Below are positions 1 to 7,416 of a stretch of DNA of 32,331 nt, piece after piece (position 1 is the first letter of the stretch; each line of letters opens with the position of its first letter). Position numbers and translations under genes: made by a program. The notes below the pieces were generated by a model. The model ran no database searches. It had not been told where the DNA came from and saw only the letters and a program-made list of their open reading frames with translations. Source of the stretch: Sedimentisphaerales bacterium (GTDB lineage: Bacteria > Planctomycetota > Phycisphaerae > Sedimentisphaerales > Anaerobacaceae); assembly GCA_016936075.1 (NCBI GenBank), contig JAFGPS010000156.1, positions 1 to 32,331 on the forward strand. The letters are read 5' to 3'.

Positions 1-1
1 C

Positions 2-72
2 ATCCCGCACCGGGCGGGATATATTATTGACCCGGGTGCCGCACTTTTAAACCGGCACGCGCCACACTTTTA
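2..72. repeat. GC-rich hairpins and short direct repeat at the left edge
   Basis: Seen directly: ATCCCGC (2-8) pairs with GCGGGAT (14-20), and GTGCCG (36-41) pairs with CGGCAC (53-58). The octamer CACTTTTA occurs twice, at 43-50 and 65-72. The GC-rich hairpins contrast with the AT-rich stretch that follows. They could be the terminator of a gene left of the window or part of an origin region, since the ORB-like boxes and cdc6 lie just downstream. The sequence does not decide between these. Confidence 0.45.
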
Positions 73-80
73 CTCTGGCG

Positions 81-109
81 TTTACACTATATAAAGACAA
101 CAGTTATAA
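81..109 (+). promoter_or_regulatory. Candidate sigma70-type promoter for the cdc6-like gene
   Basis: A -35-like TTTACA (81-86) is followed after exactly 17 bases by TTATAA (104-109). This predicts a start near 116 and a leader of about 155 nt that carries both ORB-like boxes. If so, initiator binding to the boxes would also control its own gene. The match is by eye only. A bacterial-style promoter in front of an archaeal-style initiator fits a bacterial host. Confidence 0.4.
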
Positions 110-187
110 AGCTTTCCTCGGTAATGATGGGACTTGTTACCCTATCTTTTGGAAAAGCAGCAACCTCACCTGCCAAAAAAGTTTCTG

Positions 188-213
188 GTTCCACTGGAAC
201 GCTACTGGGGGTG
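188..213 (+). promoter_or_regulatory. ORB-like element 1 (dyad plus G-tract)
   Basis: A perfect 13-bp dyad, GTTCCA-C-TGGAAC (188-200), is followed six bases later by GGGGG (207-211) and TG. Archaeal origin recognition boxes have this arrangement: a short TTCCA-type dyad bound by the winged helix of Orc1/Cdc6, then an asymmetric G-run contacted by the AAA+ domain. The box is 60 bp upstream of a gene encoding exactly such a protein. Function as an origin or operator is inferred. Confidence 0.6.
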
Positions 214-240
214 AAAATCAAAAAATATAAATAGGAGCAC

Positions 241-264
241 TTCCAGTAAATACATTTGGAGGTG
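241..264 (+). promoter_or_regulatory. ORB-like element 2 (degenerate, same orientation)
   Basis: TTCCAGTAAATAC, then ATTTGGAGGTG, aligns with element 1 with one gap: TTCCA at the left, the T/A after it, and a TGG-GGTG G-rich end. It lies 52 bp downstream of element 1 in the same orientation. The GGAGGTG at its right end doubles as the Shine-Dalgarno of the cdc6-like gene (ATG at 273), so initiator binding here could block translation or transcription. The right half of the dyad is weak, so this call is less sure than element 1. Confidence 0.4.
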
Positions 265-272
265 TTTTTCCA

Positions 273-1517
273 ATGCAGCCGACACATATCCGGGCAAAGA
301 TGATCAGCCGGATTAAATACATGGTCTCAAATGCAATTATCAAGGATCGACGCTATCTTGATGATGAACAGCTTATTCGCTCTGAACAGCTCTCGGTTCT
401 GGAAGAGATCTTCAATGCAAATGTCCGAGACACCGAAATTACGGAATTGAGCAGTCATTTTGCGGGCATTCTTCGAAAGGATCATCCCTGCCATCTGGCA
501 ATCTGGGGAAAAACAGGAACAGGCAAAACTCTAACGCTCAGTTATTTTCTAAACTTTTTATCCGAGATGTGCAGCCAGGAAAATATTCCTATACGGCATG
601 AACATCTGGATCTTTCCACTCCATGCCCTTGTTTTAGGGCATTAAATGATCTGGCCTGTACCTTTAATGCAAGCAAACGGTACAAAAAAGGAATCTCTCT
701 GGAAGAACTGATGCTGCGTATCGAAGCAAAGCTTTCGGAGTATGAGGGATACCTGATTTTGTTTATTGATGAAGTCGATAACGTCAAGCGAGACCGGGAT
801 ACTTTCCTGACATTTCTGGTCAGGCGTCTTCCCCAGCGAATCAAGGCTCGGTTGATCCTGGTCCTGGTATCAAACCGGCTCAACTGGCCAGACCATCTGG
901 ATCCCCGAGTCAAATCCTTTTTGAAGCTCAATGAGCTGATATTTGAACCCTATGACGCGGTCGATCTTCAGCATATCCTGCGAATCCGAATCGAAAAAGC
1001 ACTCTGCAAAAATGCCGTAGAGACAGGCGTAGTTGAGAAAATAGCTGCGATGGCCAGCATGGACCATGGCGACGCCAGAAAAGCAGTCGCACTTTTAGCC
1101 AAAAGTGCCTATCTGGCAGAGAAGGATTCGACCAAAATCACACTTGAAACCGTCGATAAAGCAGCCGCCGAATTTGACAAGGACCGATACCTGTCGCTGC
1201 TTCGCTCAGCACCAGTCCAACTGCAGGCTGCCATGGCCTCGGTGATTCAGGCTACAATCCAATATCGGGATAAGAGACTTGGAACTGGACGTGTATATGA
1301 TGAATACAAGAAGATCTGCCGTCAAGCCAGCCTAAGAGCGATGACAGCCAGGGCTTTTGGTGATTTAATATCGGAACTGGATATCTATTCACTTTTAAGA
1401 AGTAAAGTCATCTCACGCGGCCGATACGGCAGGACACGTGAAATCGTCTTGGAATTACCGACAAGCCTGATTGCAGATGCATGGGAAATGCTCAAAAATA
1501 ATCTCAATCTTAACTAA
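273..1517 (+). CDS. cdc6: Orc1/Cdc6-family AAA+ replication initiator
   Basis: 414 aa, the usual length of archaeal Orc1/Cdc6. Domains in order: an N-terminal segment with YLDDEQLIRSEQL (28-40), matching the pre-Walker 'R-E-x-Q' region of the family; Walker A GKTGTGKT (79-86); Walker B ILFIDEVD (162-169); sensor 1 SN (200-201); sensor 2 GDARK (266-270); and a C-terminal winged helix ending in SRGRYGRTREIVLE (381-394), a family signature. Every catalytic element is present, so it should be active in ATP-dependent origin binding and helicase loading. The start has GGAGGTG 8-9 nt upstream. Two ORB-like boxes precede it. This is the only gene on this strand in the left part of the window, and a Replic_Relax gene lies nearby. 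A bacterial DnaA is excluded because there is no DnaA domain IV signature. Family membership is clear from motifs; origin-binding activity in a bacterial element is inferred. Confidence 0.92.
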   Translation: MQPTHIRAKMISRIKYMVSNAIIKDRRYLDDEQLIRSEQLSVLEEIFNANVRDTEITELSSHFAGILRKDHPCHLAIWGKTGTGKTLTLSYFLNFLSEMCSQENIPIRHEHLDLSTPCPCFRALNDLACTFNASKRYKKGISLEELMLRIEAKLSEYEGYLILFIDEVDNVKRDRDTFLTFLVRRLPQRIKARLILVLVSNRLNWPDHLDPRVKSFLKLNELIFEPYDAVDLQHILRIRIEKALCKNAVETGVVEKIAAMASMDHGDARKAVALLAKSAYLAEKDSTKITLETVDKAAAEFDKDRYLSLLRSAPVQLQAAMASVIQATIQYRDKRLGTGRVYDEYKKICRQASLRAMTARAFGDLISELDIYSLLRSKVISRGRYGRTREIVLELPTSLIADAWEMLKNNLNLN

Positions 1518-1521
1518 ACGC

Positions 1522-1597
1522 AGGGGTGCGGGGGGCGGCAGCCCCCGCACCCCTCCAACTATAAATACATCCCATGCCGGATGGATCTCCTGGAGAT
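1522..1597. repeat. Perfect 13-bp GC hairpin plus short dyads after cdc6
   Basis: AGGGGTGCGGGGG (1522-1534) is perfectly complementary to 1542-1554, with a 7-nt loop. It starts 5 nt past the cdc6 stop. It probably stops transcription from cdc6, but no T-run follows, so it is not a canonical intrinsic terminator. Two more dyads follow: CATCC/GGATG, and ATCTCC-T-GGAGAT (1585-1597), whose 6-1-6 geometry matches the ORB-like dyad upstream of cdc6 but lacks a G-run. The rest of the gap to 1635 is A-rich. Confidence 0.55.
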
Positions 1598-1635
1598 GTT
1601 CTTGATAAAAAAAAGAAAAAAATGAACCTTAAGGT

Positions 1636-1920
1636 CTATATTACTGGTTCCTGCTCAACGGTCTCTTCGCTTGACAAATCATTGGATTGTTCAATCATCC
1701 ATTCGAATGCCTTTTGCAGACAATAAAGAGCCAGCGGGATTTCATTTCGGGCGAATGTCTGGGTTGTTTTCCAAGCTCCATTTTTGTCCTTATACCTTCT
1801 GCTGACAGAGGCTTTTAATATCGTCCTGGTCTGGCCGTTGACAGTTATTTGATTCTCCCATAGAGCAGCGGATATTCCCCCCACGGTGAACTTAGCTTTA
1901 GGCTGTTTTGTTGTTTCCAT
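1636..1920 (-). CDS. Small conserved protein, GxISAxxW / YKD family (paralogue A)
   Basis: 94 aa from the ATG at 1920, chosen over a GTG seven codons upstream because GAGGT sits just before the ATG. The core GGISAALWENQ, then RRYKDKNGAWKTTQTF, then a C-terminal helix, matches the protein at 30399-30659 position for position (GAISASIWVDR, KSYKDGDEWKHTNNF). The strand-strand-strand-helix pattern and size suggest a small nucleic-acid-binding fold such as PC4-like, but that is a guess from pattern only. The acidic C-terminal tail (SSEETVEQEP) is like those of ssDNA-binding proteins. Placement next to replication genes at both ends of the element fits a DNA-maintenance role. I do not recognise a named gene. 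Confidence 0.75.
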   Translation of the reverse strand: METTKQPKAKFTVGGISAALWENQITVNGQTRTILKASVSRRYKDKNGAWKTTQTFARNEIPLALYCLQKAFEWMIEQSNDLSSEETVEQEPVI

Positions 1921-1938
1921 TTTATTTACCTCATGACC

Positions 1939-1984
1939 CACCGTCTGATGCGGTGAGCCTCTTTTGTACTAAAAATAAAAGAGG
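1939..1984 (-). promoter_or_regulatory. Operator-like dyad and hairpin upstream of paralogue A
   Basis: CACCG (1939-1943) and CGGTG (1951-1955) form a dyad with a 7-nt centre, just upstream of the ATG at 1920 on the minus strand. CCTCTTTT (1958-1965) and AAAAGAGG (1977-1984) form a second hairpin between the two minus-strand genes. The second could end transcripts coming from the 2018-2524 gene or be an attenuator; on the minus strand its 3' arm ends in AAAAGAGG's complement followed by no clear T-run. Confidence 0.35.
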
Positions 1985-2017
1985 TTCGGTATCGACCGTC
2001 CTCTAAAAATGAAAAGA

Positions 2018-2524
2018 TCAAGATCTTCGATAAATCTTTTGGCGGGATCTCTTAATCCGAGCTCGAATTGCCCTGACTTCTGAAAACCGATATGCCATCC
2101 TGTACTGGTTCCAGTCTTCAATCAATTCGATGTCTTTGCCTGAATACACATATTCGATCACCGCCGGTCTGTCTTTTTCCAGTACCCTTTCTTTGACAAG
2201 ATCAAACATGATCAAGGCAATCCTTAAATCCTCACGAAGCACATCAACCATAAACCGATGCTTGTTGAACGGAAACAGCCTGTCAAAATCAACCGTGCCA
2301 AACGCTCCCCAGTCAAGATAACCATCATCCTCAATAGTCGGCCTGTAAGGATATCGCTGATTTACTTGCATCGGAACACAAAATAACGGACCCCATTGTT
2401 CCCGATACACCCATCGCATCAACTCTGCCTCATCTAATAATTCTTCATCATCCAGACCCGGTACACTGCCGTAACCTGAATCCCGTAAGACTTCAGCATT
2501 TACATTGGATGGTACTAATTTCAT
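2018..2524 (-). CDS. Hypothetical protein with acidic middle and basic tail
   Basis: 168 aa from the ATG at 2524, which has GGAGG 7 nt upstream. A longer reading to a TTG at 2707 would run through a large palindrome and lacks an RBS, so I reject it. The protein has an acidic patch (GLDDEELLDEAEL), an aromatic-rich middle (DDGYLDWGAFGTVDFDRLFPF), and a strongly basic C-terminus (RAIRARIKRSRQKIYRRS) that could bind nucleic acid. No TM or signal peptide. No family recognised. It is in the minus-strand set of small genes between cdc6 and the Replic_Relax gene and shares its type of upstream region with the 2792-3013 gene, which suggests co-regulation. Confidence 0.65.
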   Translation of the reverse strand: MKLVPSNVNAEVLRDSGYGSVPGLDDEELLDEAELMRWVYREQWGPLFCVPMQVNQRYPYRPTIEDDGYLDWGAFGTVDFDRLFPFNKHRFMVDVLREDLRIALIMFDLVKERVLEKDRPAVIEYVYSGKDIELIEDWNQYRMAYRFSEVRAIRARIKRSRQKIYRRS

Positions 2525-2554
2525 TTTGTCAACCTCCGGGCTCAAAAACGATGT

Positions 2555-2584
2555 ATCGTTTCGCCCATATATCAGCGAAACGAT
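2555..2584. repeat. 10-bp perfect inverted repeat ATCGTTTCGC
   Basis: ATCGTTTCGC (2555-2564) and GCGAAACGAT (2575-2584) are perfect inverted copies with a 10-nt centre, about 30 bp upstream of the 2018-2524 start codon. The same decamer is present at 3054-3063 upstream of the next minus-strand gene. This is a likely binding site for a shared regulator or replication protein. Confidence 0.5.
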
Positions 2585-2620
2585 AAAGGTATCATTGTGA
2601 ATAATATGTATAAATGGCTT

Positions 2621-2708
2621 CTTGCCCCCGTCCCTAACGGGAAAAAATTTATAATAGAGGGTTTGCGTCTTTTTAGCGAACCCTTTTATAAATTTTTTAG
2701 GGGGCAAG
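2621..2708. repeat. 88-bp imperfect palindrome (large cruciform)
   Basis: Outer arms CTTGCCCCC (2621-2629) and GGGGGCAAG (2700-2708) are perfect. Inner arms 2642-2666 (AAAAAATTTATAA, then GAGGGTTTGC) and 2676-2698 (GCGAACCC, then TTTATAAATTTTTT) pair with a one- or two-base offset around a 9-nt loop. The inner arms resemble those at 3096-3168, but there the same motif is arranged with the AT end inside. Candidate roles are an origin, oriT or regulatory cruciform. No gene is likely here. The remaining stretch 2709-2782 shows nothing clear. Confidence 0.55.
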
Positions 2709-2782
2709 AAAAATCCCCAGCTTAAAACTGAGGCAGTTTCATCCTCGTTATGGTTCTATGTGCTAGATCGTATTACGAGTGA

Positions 2783-2806
2783 TTAAGGAAATTAAATTTT
2801 CCTTAA
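2783..2806. terminator. Palindrome overlapping the stop of the 73-aa gene
   Basis: TTAAGGAAA (2783-2791) and TTTCCTTAA (2798-2806) are perfect inverted copies with a 6-nt loop. The left arm directly follows the minus-strand stop, so this is a plausible terminator for the 2792-3013 gene, though AT-rich and weak. It could instead be a protein-binding palindrome. Confidence 0.35.
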
Positions 2807-3013
2807 CCTAAACCTGTCCATGAACTGGTCTGCCTCAATCATCGCAGCAAATTCCATCTTCATGAATGCCTGCTCATATGAATCCAGGCAATCATCAAGC
2901 CCGAAATATGTCATCAATTGATCAATGCTCAACACTTGGCCCCACTGGTCAGTTGGCAACCTTCCAAAGCCCTGAATGTAATTTGTAATCTGTCTTAACT
3001 TATGTTTGTTCAT
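2792..3013 (-). CDS. Small hypothetical helical protein
   Basis: 73 aa. The ATG at 3013 has GGAGG 7 nt upstream, so the start is well supported. The protein is mostly helical and amphipathic (LRQITNYIQGFGRL; LSIDQLMTYFGLDDCLDSYEQAFMKMEF) with no TM, no cysteine cluster and no recognised family. The RBS context is nearly identical to that of the 2018-2524 gene, and both have related palindromes upstream, suggesting they are expressed together. Confidence 0.6.
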   Translation of the reverse strand: MNKHKLRQITNYIQGFGRLPTDQWGQVLSIDQLMTYFGLDDCLDSYEQAFMKMEFAAMIEADQFMDRFRLRKI

Positions 3014-3043
3014 TTTGTATCCTCCGGCGACCTCGATTTATCT

Positions 3044-3069
3044 CGGTTCGCTCATCGTTTCGCGAACCG
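3044..3069. repeat. Inverted repeat CGGTTCGC/GCGAACCG
   Basis: CGGTTCGC (3044-3051) and GCGAACCG (3062-3069) are perfect 8-bp arms around a 10-nt centre. The decamer ATCGTTTCGC shared with the 2555 repeat lies at 3054-3063, inside the centre. It is about 30 bp upstream of the 2792-3013 start codon, the same distance as in the other module. Confidence 0.45.
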
Positions 3070-3095
3070 GGAATGCTTTCGGTGAAGGCTCTTCA

Positions 3096-3168
3096 GCGAA
3101 TCCTTCAATAAACTTTTCCAGGTCAAAGACCGTCCCGGAGGGGGAAAAGTTTATGAAAGAGGATTTGC
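3096..3168. repeat. Large inverted repeat with 24-26 bp arms
   Basis: Left arm 3096-3119 (GCGAATCC, TCAATAAACTTTTCC) pairs with right arm 3143-3168 (GGAAAAGTTTATGA, then GGATTTGC), with small bulges. The loop (3120-3142) contains a GGTC/GACC dyad followed by GGAGGGGG. Flanking GGCTC/GAGCC extends the stem. It is a cousin of the palindrome at 2621-2708. Lying between the small genes and the Replic_Relax gene, it is a reasonable candidate for an oriT or nic region, or a second replication origin. Confidence 0.5.
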
Positions 3169-3643
3169 GGAGCCGTAGCCGAACATACCTGATCGGATCA
3201 CTTATTATATTCGATTTTTTGCACTTTGATAACTACTTGTTAAGCCAGAACTTAGAGAAATGGGTGCCTGCAAAAAATGCAGAAAAAAACAGCAATAAAA
3301 CGAATTACTCAAGCTTTTTAGCCTTTTGGGCGGTCATTTATTGCAGATTTCCTAATTTAGCATCCAACACTCAATCTCTTGACTTAAAAGAATAAGTGCT
3401 GTTTTTGTTTACTGTCAAATTTCCCACGCATAATTACTGTATGTCATTCATTTTCAATATGTTACAATATATCGACATTTGGAGTTGCATATTAAGTTAA
3501 CTGCTCATGCAACGACCAATACAGCAGATTGCTATACTCCTCAGGTTTTTAGCGGGAGATTTTTGCATACCGGAACCCCATGAACTAACGGGATAACAGG
3601 ATGGATATTGAAAGAAAACCGGGGTTGATTGGCGATATTCGGA
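3169..3643. other. AT-rich non-coding region downstream of the Replic_Relax gene
   Basis: I see no convincing gene in these 475 bases. Small structures are visible: CTGCA/TGCAG with an A5 loop (3268-3282) and GTTGCA/TGCAAC around 3485-3510. AT-rich runs between 3400 and 3480 would melt easily. Together with the palindromes to its left it could be an origin or transfer-origin region. Open frames crossing it have no RBS and no protein-like composition. Confidence 0.35.
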
Positions 3644-4576
3644 TTATGAAATATCAGTTGGAGCAATAGTCTTTTTGGGAGCTTTGCTGCCCAATATGGA
3701 AACCGACGGCAGGTCCAATCTGCCACCCTTATACCATATCGCAGACCATAAACCCTTTGAAGAAAGGCTTTCCATGTCTGTGATGCAGATAAATTCTGAA
3801 GGAGGTGATTCATTGATAAGCTTTGACATTTGGACCATCCGAGTCAAACTATTAGTCACGAACAACAATCGGAATCCCTGAAGAGTACATTTGAAAACGG
3901 ACTCATAACGCTTATATCTTTCAGATAAGTAGGTGAGTTGATAATTCCTGATTTTTTCTTTAATACTTCCCTTATATCCTCTGGCGCTGCTAAGGCTCTC
4001 GGAACCCATATCAATCTCAAGATAGAAAAGAAGTGTTTTGGCCTCTTTTTTACAGGTCATCCCAAAAACACCATCCGGCGTATATCTTACCCATTTTGTA
4101 TCCTCCGCCCCGAATGCAAACTGTTCATATACAATAGTCATGCATTCATGTTGTGAGACAAGCGGCACAAAAGGAGAATTGGGCGATAAGAATTCGACAA
4201 TTAAATCCGGAACAATCTTCTGGACCTGAACAAGCTGAACTCGAAAATCATTGATCGCCAGCATGTGTGGTTGACTGTGTGCCGAGATTTCGCCGACTTG
4301 ATCGTAAGAAACATTATAACTTAGAATTTTGTTTGACCGTAAAAAATTAAATCCGGCCCTGGCTATCGAAAATATCTGAGTTGGCCTTCCTTTTTTACCG
4401 GAATAAGGCCCAGATTGAATTTCGATAAGTTTTTGCTCCGCTAATTTTTTAAGTTTTCCCCGCAAAGGCCTGGCACTACCGGAATATAAAATTCCGAGTT
4501 GGGAAATCGTCATCACTCGGTATTCAGCCAGAGTCGTGAGAATAACAATGTCTTGTTTTGATAACTTTTCCGCCAT
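3644..4576 (-). CDS. Replic_Relax-type (replication-relaxation) winged-helix protein
   Basis: 310 aa. The N-terminal winged helix reads LSKQDIVILTTLAEYRVMTISQLGILY, then RGKLKKLAEQKLI, then a wing ending in KGRPTQIFSIARAGFNFL. This is the layout of the Replic_Relax family known from bacterial plasmids and ICEs. The middle has HSQPHMLAINDFRV (about 99-112), the helix seen after the wing in the family, and then YTPDGVFGM with FYLEIDMGSES, an acidic nuclease-like strand pair (D168, E188, D190 by my count) that may form the metal site of a PD-(D/E)XK-like domain. The probable role is nicking or opening plasmid-type origins or transfer initiation. There is no good RBS; the start is the first ATG. 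The family call is by pattern; the enzymatic activity is inferred. Confidence 0.7.
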   Translation of the reverse strand: MAEKLSKQDIVILTTLAEYRVMTISQLGILYSGSARPLRGKLKKLAEQKLIEIQSGPYSGKKGRPTQIFSIARAGFNFLRSNKILSYNVSYDQVGEISAHSQPHMLAINDFRVQLVQVQKIVPDLIVEFLSPNSPFVPLVSQHECMTIVYEQFAFGAEDTKWVRYTPDGVFGMTCKKEAKTLLFYLEIDMGSESLSSARGYKGSIKEKIRNYQLTYLSERYKRYESVFKCTLQGFRLLFVTNSLTRMVQMSKLINESPPSEFICITDMESLSSKGLWSAIWYKGGRLDLPSVSILGSKAPKKTIAPTDIS

Positions 4577-4638
4577 GATAATTTTTAACGATACAATTAT
4601 TATTTCATTTTCATAGCGGAGGAAATGGATTTGATATT

Positions 4639-6690
4639 TCAGTGCTTTTCTTTTATTATAGGATATGAATCTTGCATCTTTTTAGATATACTATATATGT
4701 TACTTAAACGTATTTCAGGAGGAAGACAAATAAAATCATATGGGTCTGCCTCGAAGTAAAAACATATTATATAACGTAGGGCATATGCAATTCGAGACAA
4801 GCGAGACTTTGGTTGGTGAAAAGATCCCATTTTCATATACCCTTTCTCAAAGGAAAATGCTGTTATTCTATGATGAAAAGATAGTTGGATCTGGGGTGGA
4901 TTAATAAAATAATCTATCGTACATATTGCTCCCATCAGACTATTAATATCTATTCCTTTACTTTCCAGATATTTTGCGGCCTCCTCATCAGCCTCGTTTT
5001 CGATTTTCATTGAATTAATAAATATGGAAAAGAAACTTGGTCCTATCAAACATATCCGTGATAGAATTCTTAGGAATCTTATTTTATGGCAATGTTTATT
5101 TAGATGGGCAACTTCATGGGCAATAATAGGGATCTGATAATTCTGATGTTGACTCAAAAATTCTAAGCTTTGCTTGGAAAATAGAATCATATTTTTAGGT
5201 CTAAAGCCAGATATTTCAGCTCTTGGAGAAATGCTATTAGAATCAGGATCTAAGACGCATATTACATCTTTCACTCCCATATCATTTGCAATCTCATCAA
5301 CTTTTGAAATTAGATTTTCATCTTTAACGTAAAAACGTCTTTTTTTCTTGTTATGAATATAAAGAAAGACCATTACAGAAAACAACATTATAAACAATGG
5401 GGCCAGCATGGGAATTATAAATAATATAGTTACAATTATTGAGCAAAAACCAGTGCTAGTACCTACCCAAGTATATGCAAATAAATCTAGCATTTCCCTG
5501 ATGTTAAATATACTTGAATCTGTTGGCCATAGCACAGACAGAACCATTGAAAGGTCTATTCCCCATGCATATATAATCAATAATAATAAATATAAAAATA
5601 TTGAGATACACATTATTTTCAATGTCTTCGGAACTTCGCCTATATCGCCTGTGCTTATTTTCTTAGAATTTATTTGAGCTACTTTGAAAATAGTCTTTTT
5701 TGTGTTTTCTTGAATATCTTTCTGCATAAATCCACTAATGTGTGTAAAAGTAATATATCCCAAAGCACCTGCGATAAACACTGCAGTAAAAACAAATATA
5801 AATGGGATTAGTATTACCATAATGGATATCATAGCAGCTTTATCAAATAATTCTGGATTATCAACAAATAGAGAAATTGATGTTGGATATGATATTGATA
5901 ATGCAAAAATACAAAAGAATATACATAAATCATAACCAAGAGGGAGGAGCCTGAATGCATAAACTTTACCTTTGGTTCCACTGTAGTAAATCAATGAAAA
6001 TAACACTATCAGCAGAAAAATAGGCAGAAGGACAGGAAGGCCCATTTTAGTAATAAGTATTGAAATATCAACACTATAAAAAAATGCAAGTGATAATATA
6101 GTCAAAGTTAAAAATATAAATAATTTCACGTCCAAATATAAATTGTGCCATTTTCCTTTGTCTATAAATTCAACTTCATTATCTTGTCTTTTGTCTTTCA
6201 TTAAGTCCTTAACAAGATTGATAAAGCTGTTTATATATCTAATCTTCACAAACGACAACAATACTGCTATGATAATGAACATCAGTCCACATAGTAACGA
6301 TAAAATAATTAGTGCCATTGCAACGTCTAACGGAGGCTTGGTGTCTACATATATTAGTTCTATCCTATTTGTGATGAGTCCAGACAAATGCCCCAAAACT
6401 CCTAACATCCCAATTAAAAGGTATACTTGAATTTTGAGATATCTTGGGAGGCTAAATACTATCTGTACAATGGAAAAGTTTTGCTCAGTCTCATCAACCC
6501 TCCAGCTGATTTCAGTTGGCTTACCTTTTATTAGAGAATTAAATAGGTTGGATTTGGCATCATATGATCGCAATAATCCGTCTTTGTTACCTTCAAAGGT
6601 CTCAAGATTGTAACATTCCGAAAGTTTATGAATTAAAGCAGGCCTTAGCCTTTCTGGGTCAACTGGGACTATGATTGAAGAGCCCTTCAT
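4639..6690 (-). CDS. Multi-pass membrane protein with M48 zinc metalloprotease domain
   Basis: 683 aa. An N-terminal cytosolic part of about 80 aa is followed by at least eight hydrophobic segments (for example VYLLIGMLGVLGHLSGLI, VAMALIILSLLCGLMFIII, LFIFLTLTILSLAFFY, LPVLLPIFLLIVLFSLIYY) up to about residue 455. A C-terminal M48 (HtpX/Ste24-like) domain has the HEVAH zinc site near residues 522-526 and the third ligand in NEADEEA about 50 residues later. It starts 6 nt after the anti-sigma-like gene and is probably co-transcribed with it and the ECF sigma gene. In such a trio the protease could sense membrane or envelope state and control the sigma/anti-sigma switch; this is inference. The membrane part is much larger than in HtpX. 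Confidence 0.82.
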   Translation of the reverse strand: MKGSSIIVPVDPERLRPALIHKLSECYNLETFEGNKDGLLRSYDAKSNLFNSLIKGKPTEISWRVDETEQNFSIVQIVFSLPRYLKIQVYLLIGMLGVLGHLSGLITNRIELIYVDTKPPLDVAMALIILSLLCGLMFIIIAVLLSFVKIRYINSFINLVKDLMKDKRQDNEVEFIDKGKWHNLYLDVKLFIFLTLTILSLAFFYSVDISILITKMGLPVLLPIFLLIVLFSLIYYSGTKGKVYAFRLLPLGYDLCIFFCIFALSISYPTSISLFVDNPELFDKAAMISIMVILIPFIFVFTAVFIAGALGYITFTHISGFMQKDIQENTKKTIFKVAQINSKKISTGDIGEVPKTLKIMCISIFLYLLLLIIYAWGIDLSMVLSVLWPTDSSIFNIREMLDLFAYTWVGTSTGFCSIIVTILFIIPMLAPLFIMLFSVMVFLYIHNKKKRRFYVKDENLISKVDEIANDMGVKDVICVLDPDSNSISPRAEISGFRPKNMILFSKQSLEFLSQHQNYQIPIIAHEVAHLNKHCHKIRFLRILSRICLIGPSFFSIFINSMKIENEADEEAAKYLESKGIDINSLMGAICTIDYFINPPQIQLSFHHRITAFSFEKGYMKMGSFHQPKSRLSRIAYALRYIICFYFEADPYDFICLPPEIRLSNIYSISKKMQDSYPIIKEKH

Positions 6691-6696
6691 AGATTG

Positions 6697-7392
6697 TTAT
6701 CCAGTAATATTGTTTCTTACTAATTCTTGCGCAACATTAATTATCAATTGACGTAAGTTGTTATCTATTTCAATGTTTTCAGTAAACTCAATAGCATCAT
6801 TAACACATTCACGAATTCTTGTTTTGACTTCCTCAAGATTGCTGCAATGTTCAGTGAGTAAATCACAAATCGTATCTGCAAGATGCATCGCCTTGACAAT
6901 AATTTCATACGTTTCTCTTTTGCTAGTTCCCGAAGAAAATGCAGCCATTGTTAATTCGTTGGATTGTCCAGGCGAGTAGTGCCCAATTTCAGTAGAGTGA
7001 TTCCTTATGTTTTTAATTGCATATGGGATCATTACCCATGATATTTCAGGCAGAAGTATTTTGGAAATCTCTTCAGCAATTTCGTCTCGATTCGAATTAA
7101 TCTTAGCAACAAGAGCGGCTTTTAGTCGCAAATCATTTGACATCTCAGATTGCGATGCCGAGTCTTCTGGAGCATCAATTTTATCACTTATTTCAATTTC
7201 TTTTTTTATATCATCATAGAGCTGTCTGCATTGTCGGCATTGCATAATATGTTCAGCAACCTTAGCTTTTCCTTCCTCTGACAACACATTTTCAGCATAT
7301 GACGAAATCGCCGAAAAACTTAGATGCACATGGTCTTTTAGGCTGTAAATCAAATTTTCAACTGACTCGTAATTGTTTTCTTGATTTGTCAT
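6697..7392 (-). CDS. Zinc-binding anti-sigma-like protein (zf-HC2 type)
   Basis: 231 aa. LSFSAISSYAENVLSEEGKAKVAEHIMQCRQC contains the HxxxCxxC motif of ZAS/zf-HC2 anti-sigma domains (about residues 29-57). There is no transmembrane segment after it, so unlike RseA or RsgI types it appears soluble. The remainder is helical and of unknown role. It lies 24 nt downstream of the ECF sigma gene and 6 nt upstream of the membrane protease, the standard order for a sigma factor and its inhibitor. A direct pairing with the neighbouring sigma factor is inferred. Confidence 0.75.
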   Translation of the reverse strand: MTNQENNYESVENLIYSLKDHVHLSFSAISSYAENVLSEEGKAKVAEHIMQCRQCRQLYDDIKKEIEISDKIDAPEDSASQSEMSNDLRLKAALVAKINSNRDEIAEEISKILLPEISWVMIPYAIKNIRNHSTEIGHYSPGQSNELTMAAFSSGTSKRETYEIIVKAMHLADTICDLLTEHCSNLEEVKTRIRECVNDAIEFTENIEIDNNLRQLIINVAQELVRNNITG

Positions 7393-7416
7393 AATGAATA
7401 TCTCTATACAATAGGA

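Noticed and set aside
87..287. 66-aa minus-strand open frame
   Set aside because: Overlaps the promoter, both ORB-like boxes and the cdc6 start; no RBS and no protein-like composition.
3006..3395. 129-aa plus-strand open frame
   Set aside because: Runs straight through the large inverted repeat at 3096-3168 and overlaps the start of the 73-aa gene; no RBS and low protein character.
3541..3813. 90-aa minus-strand open frame
   Set aside because: Overlaps the 3' end of the Replic_Relax gene in another frame; no supporting signals.
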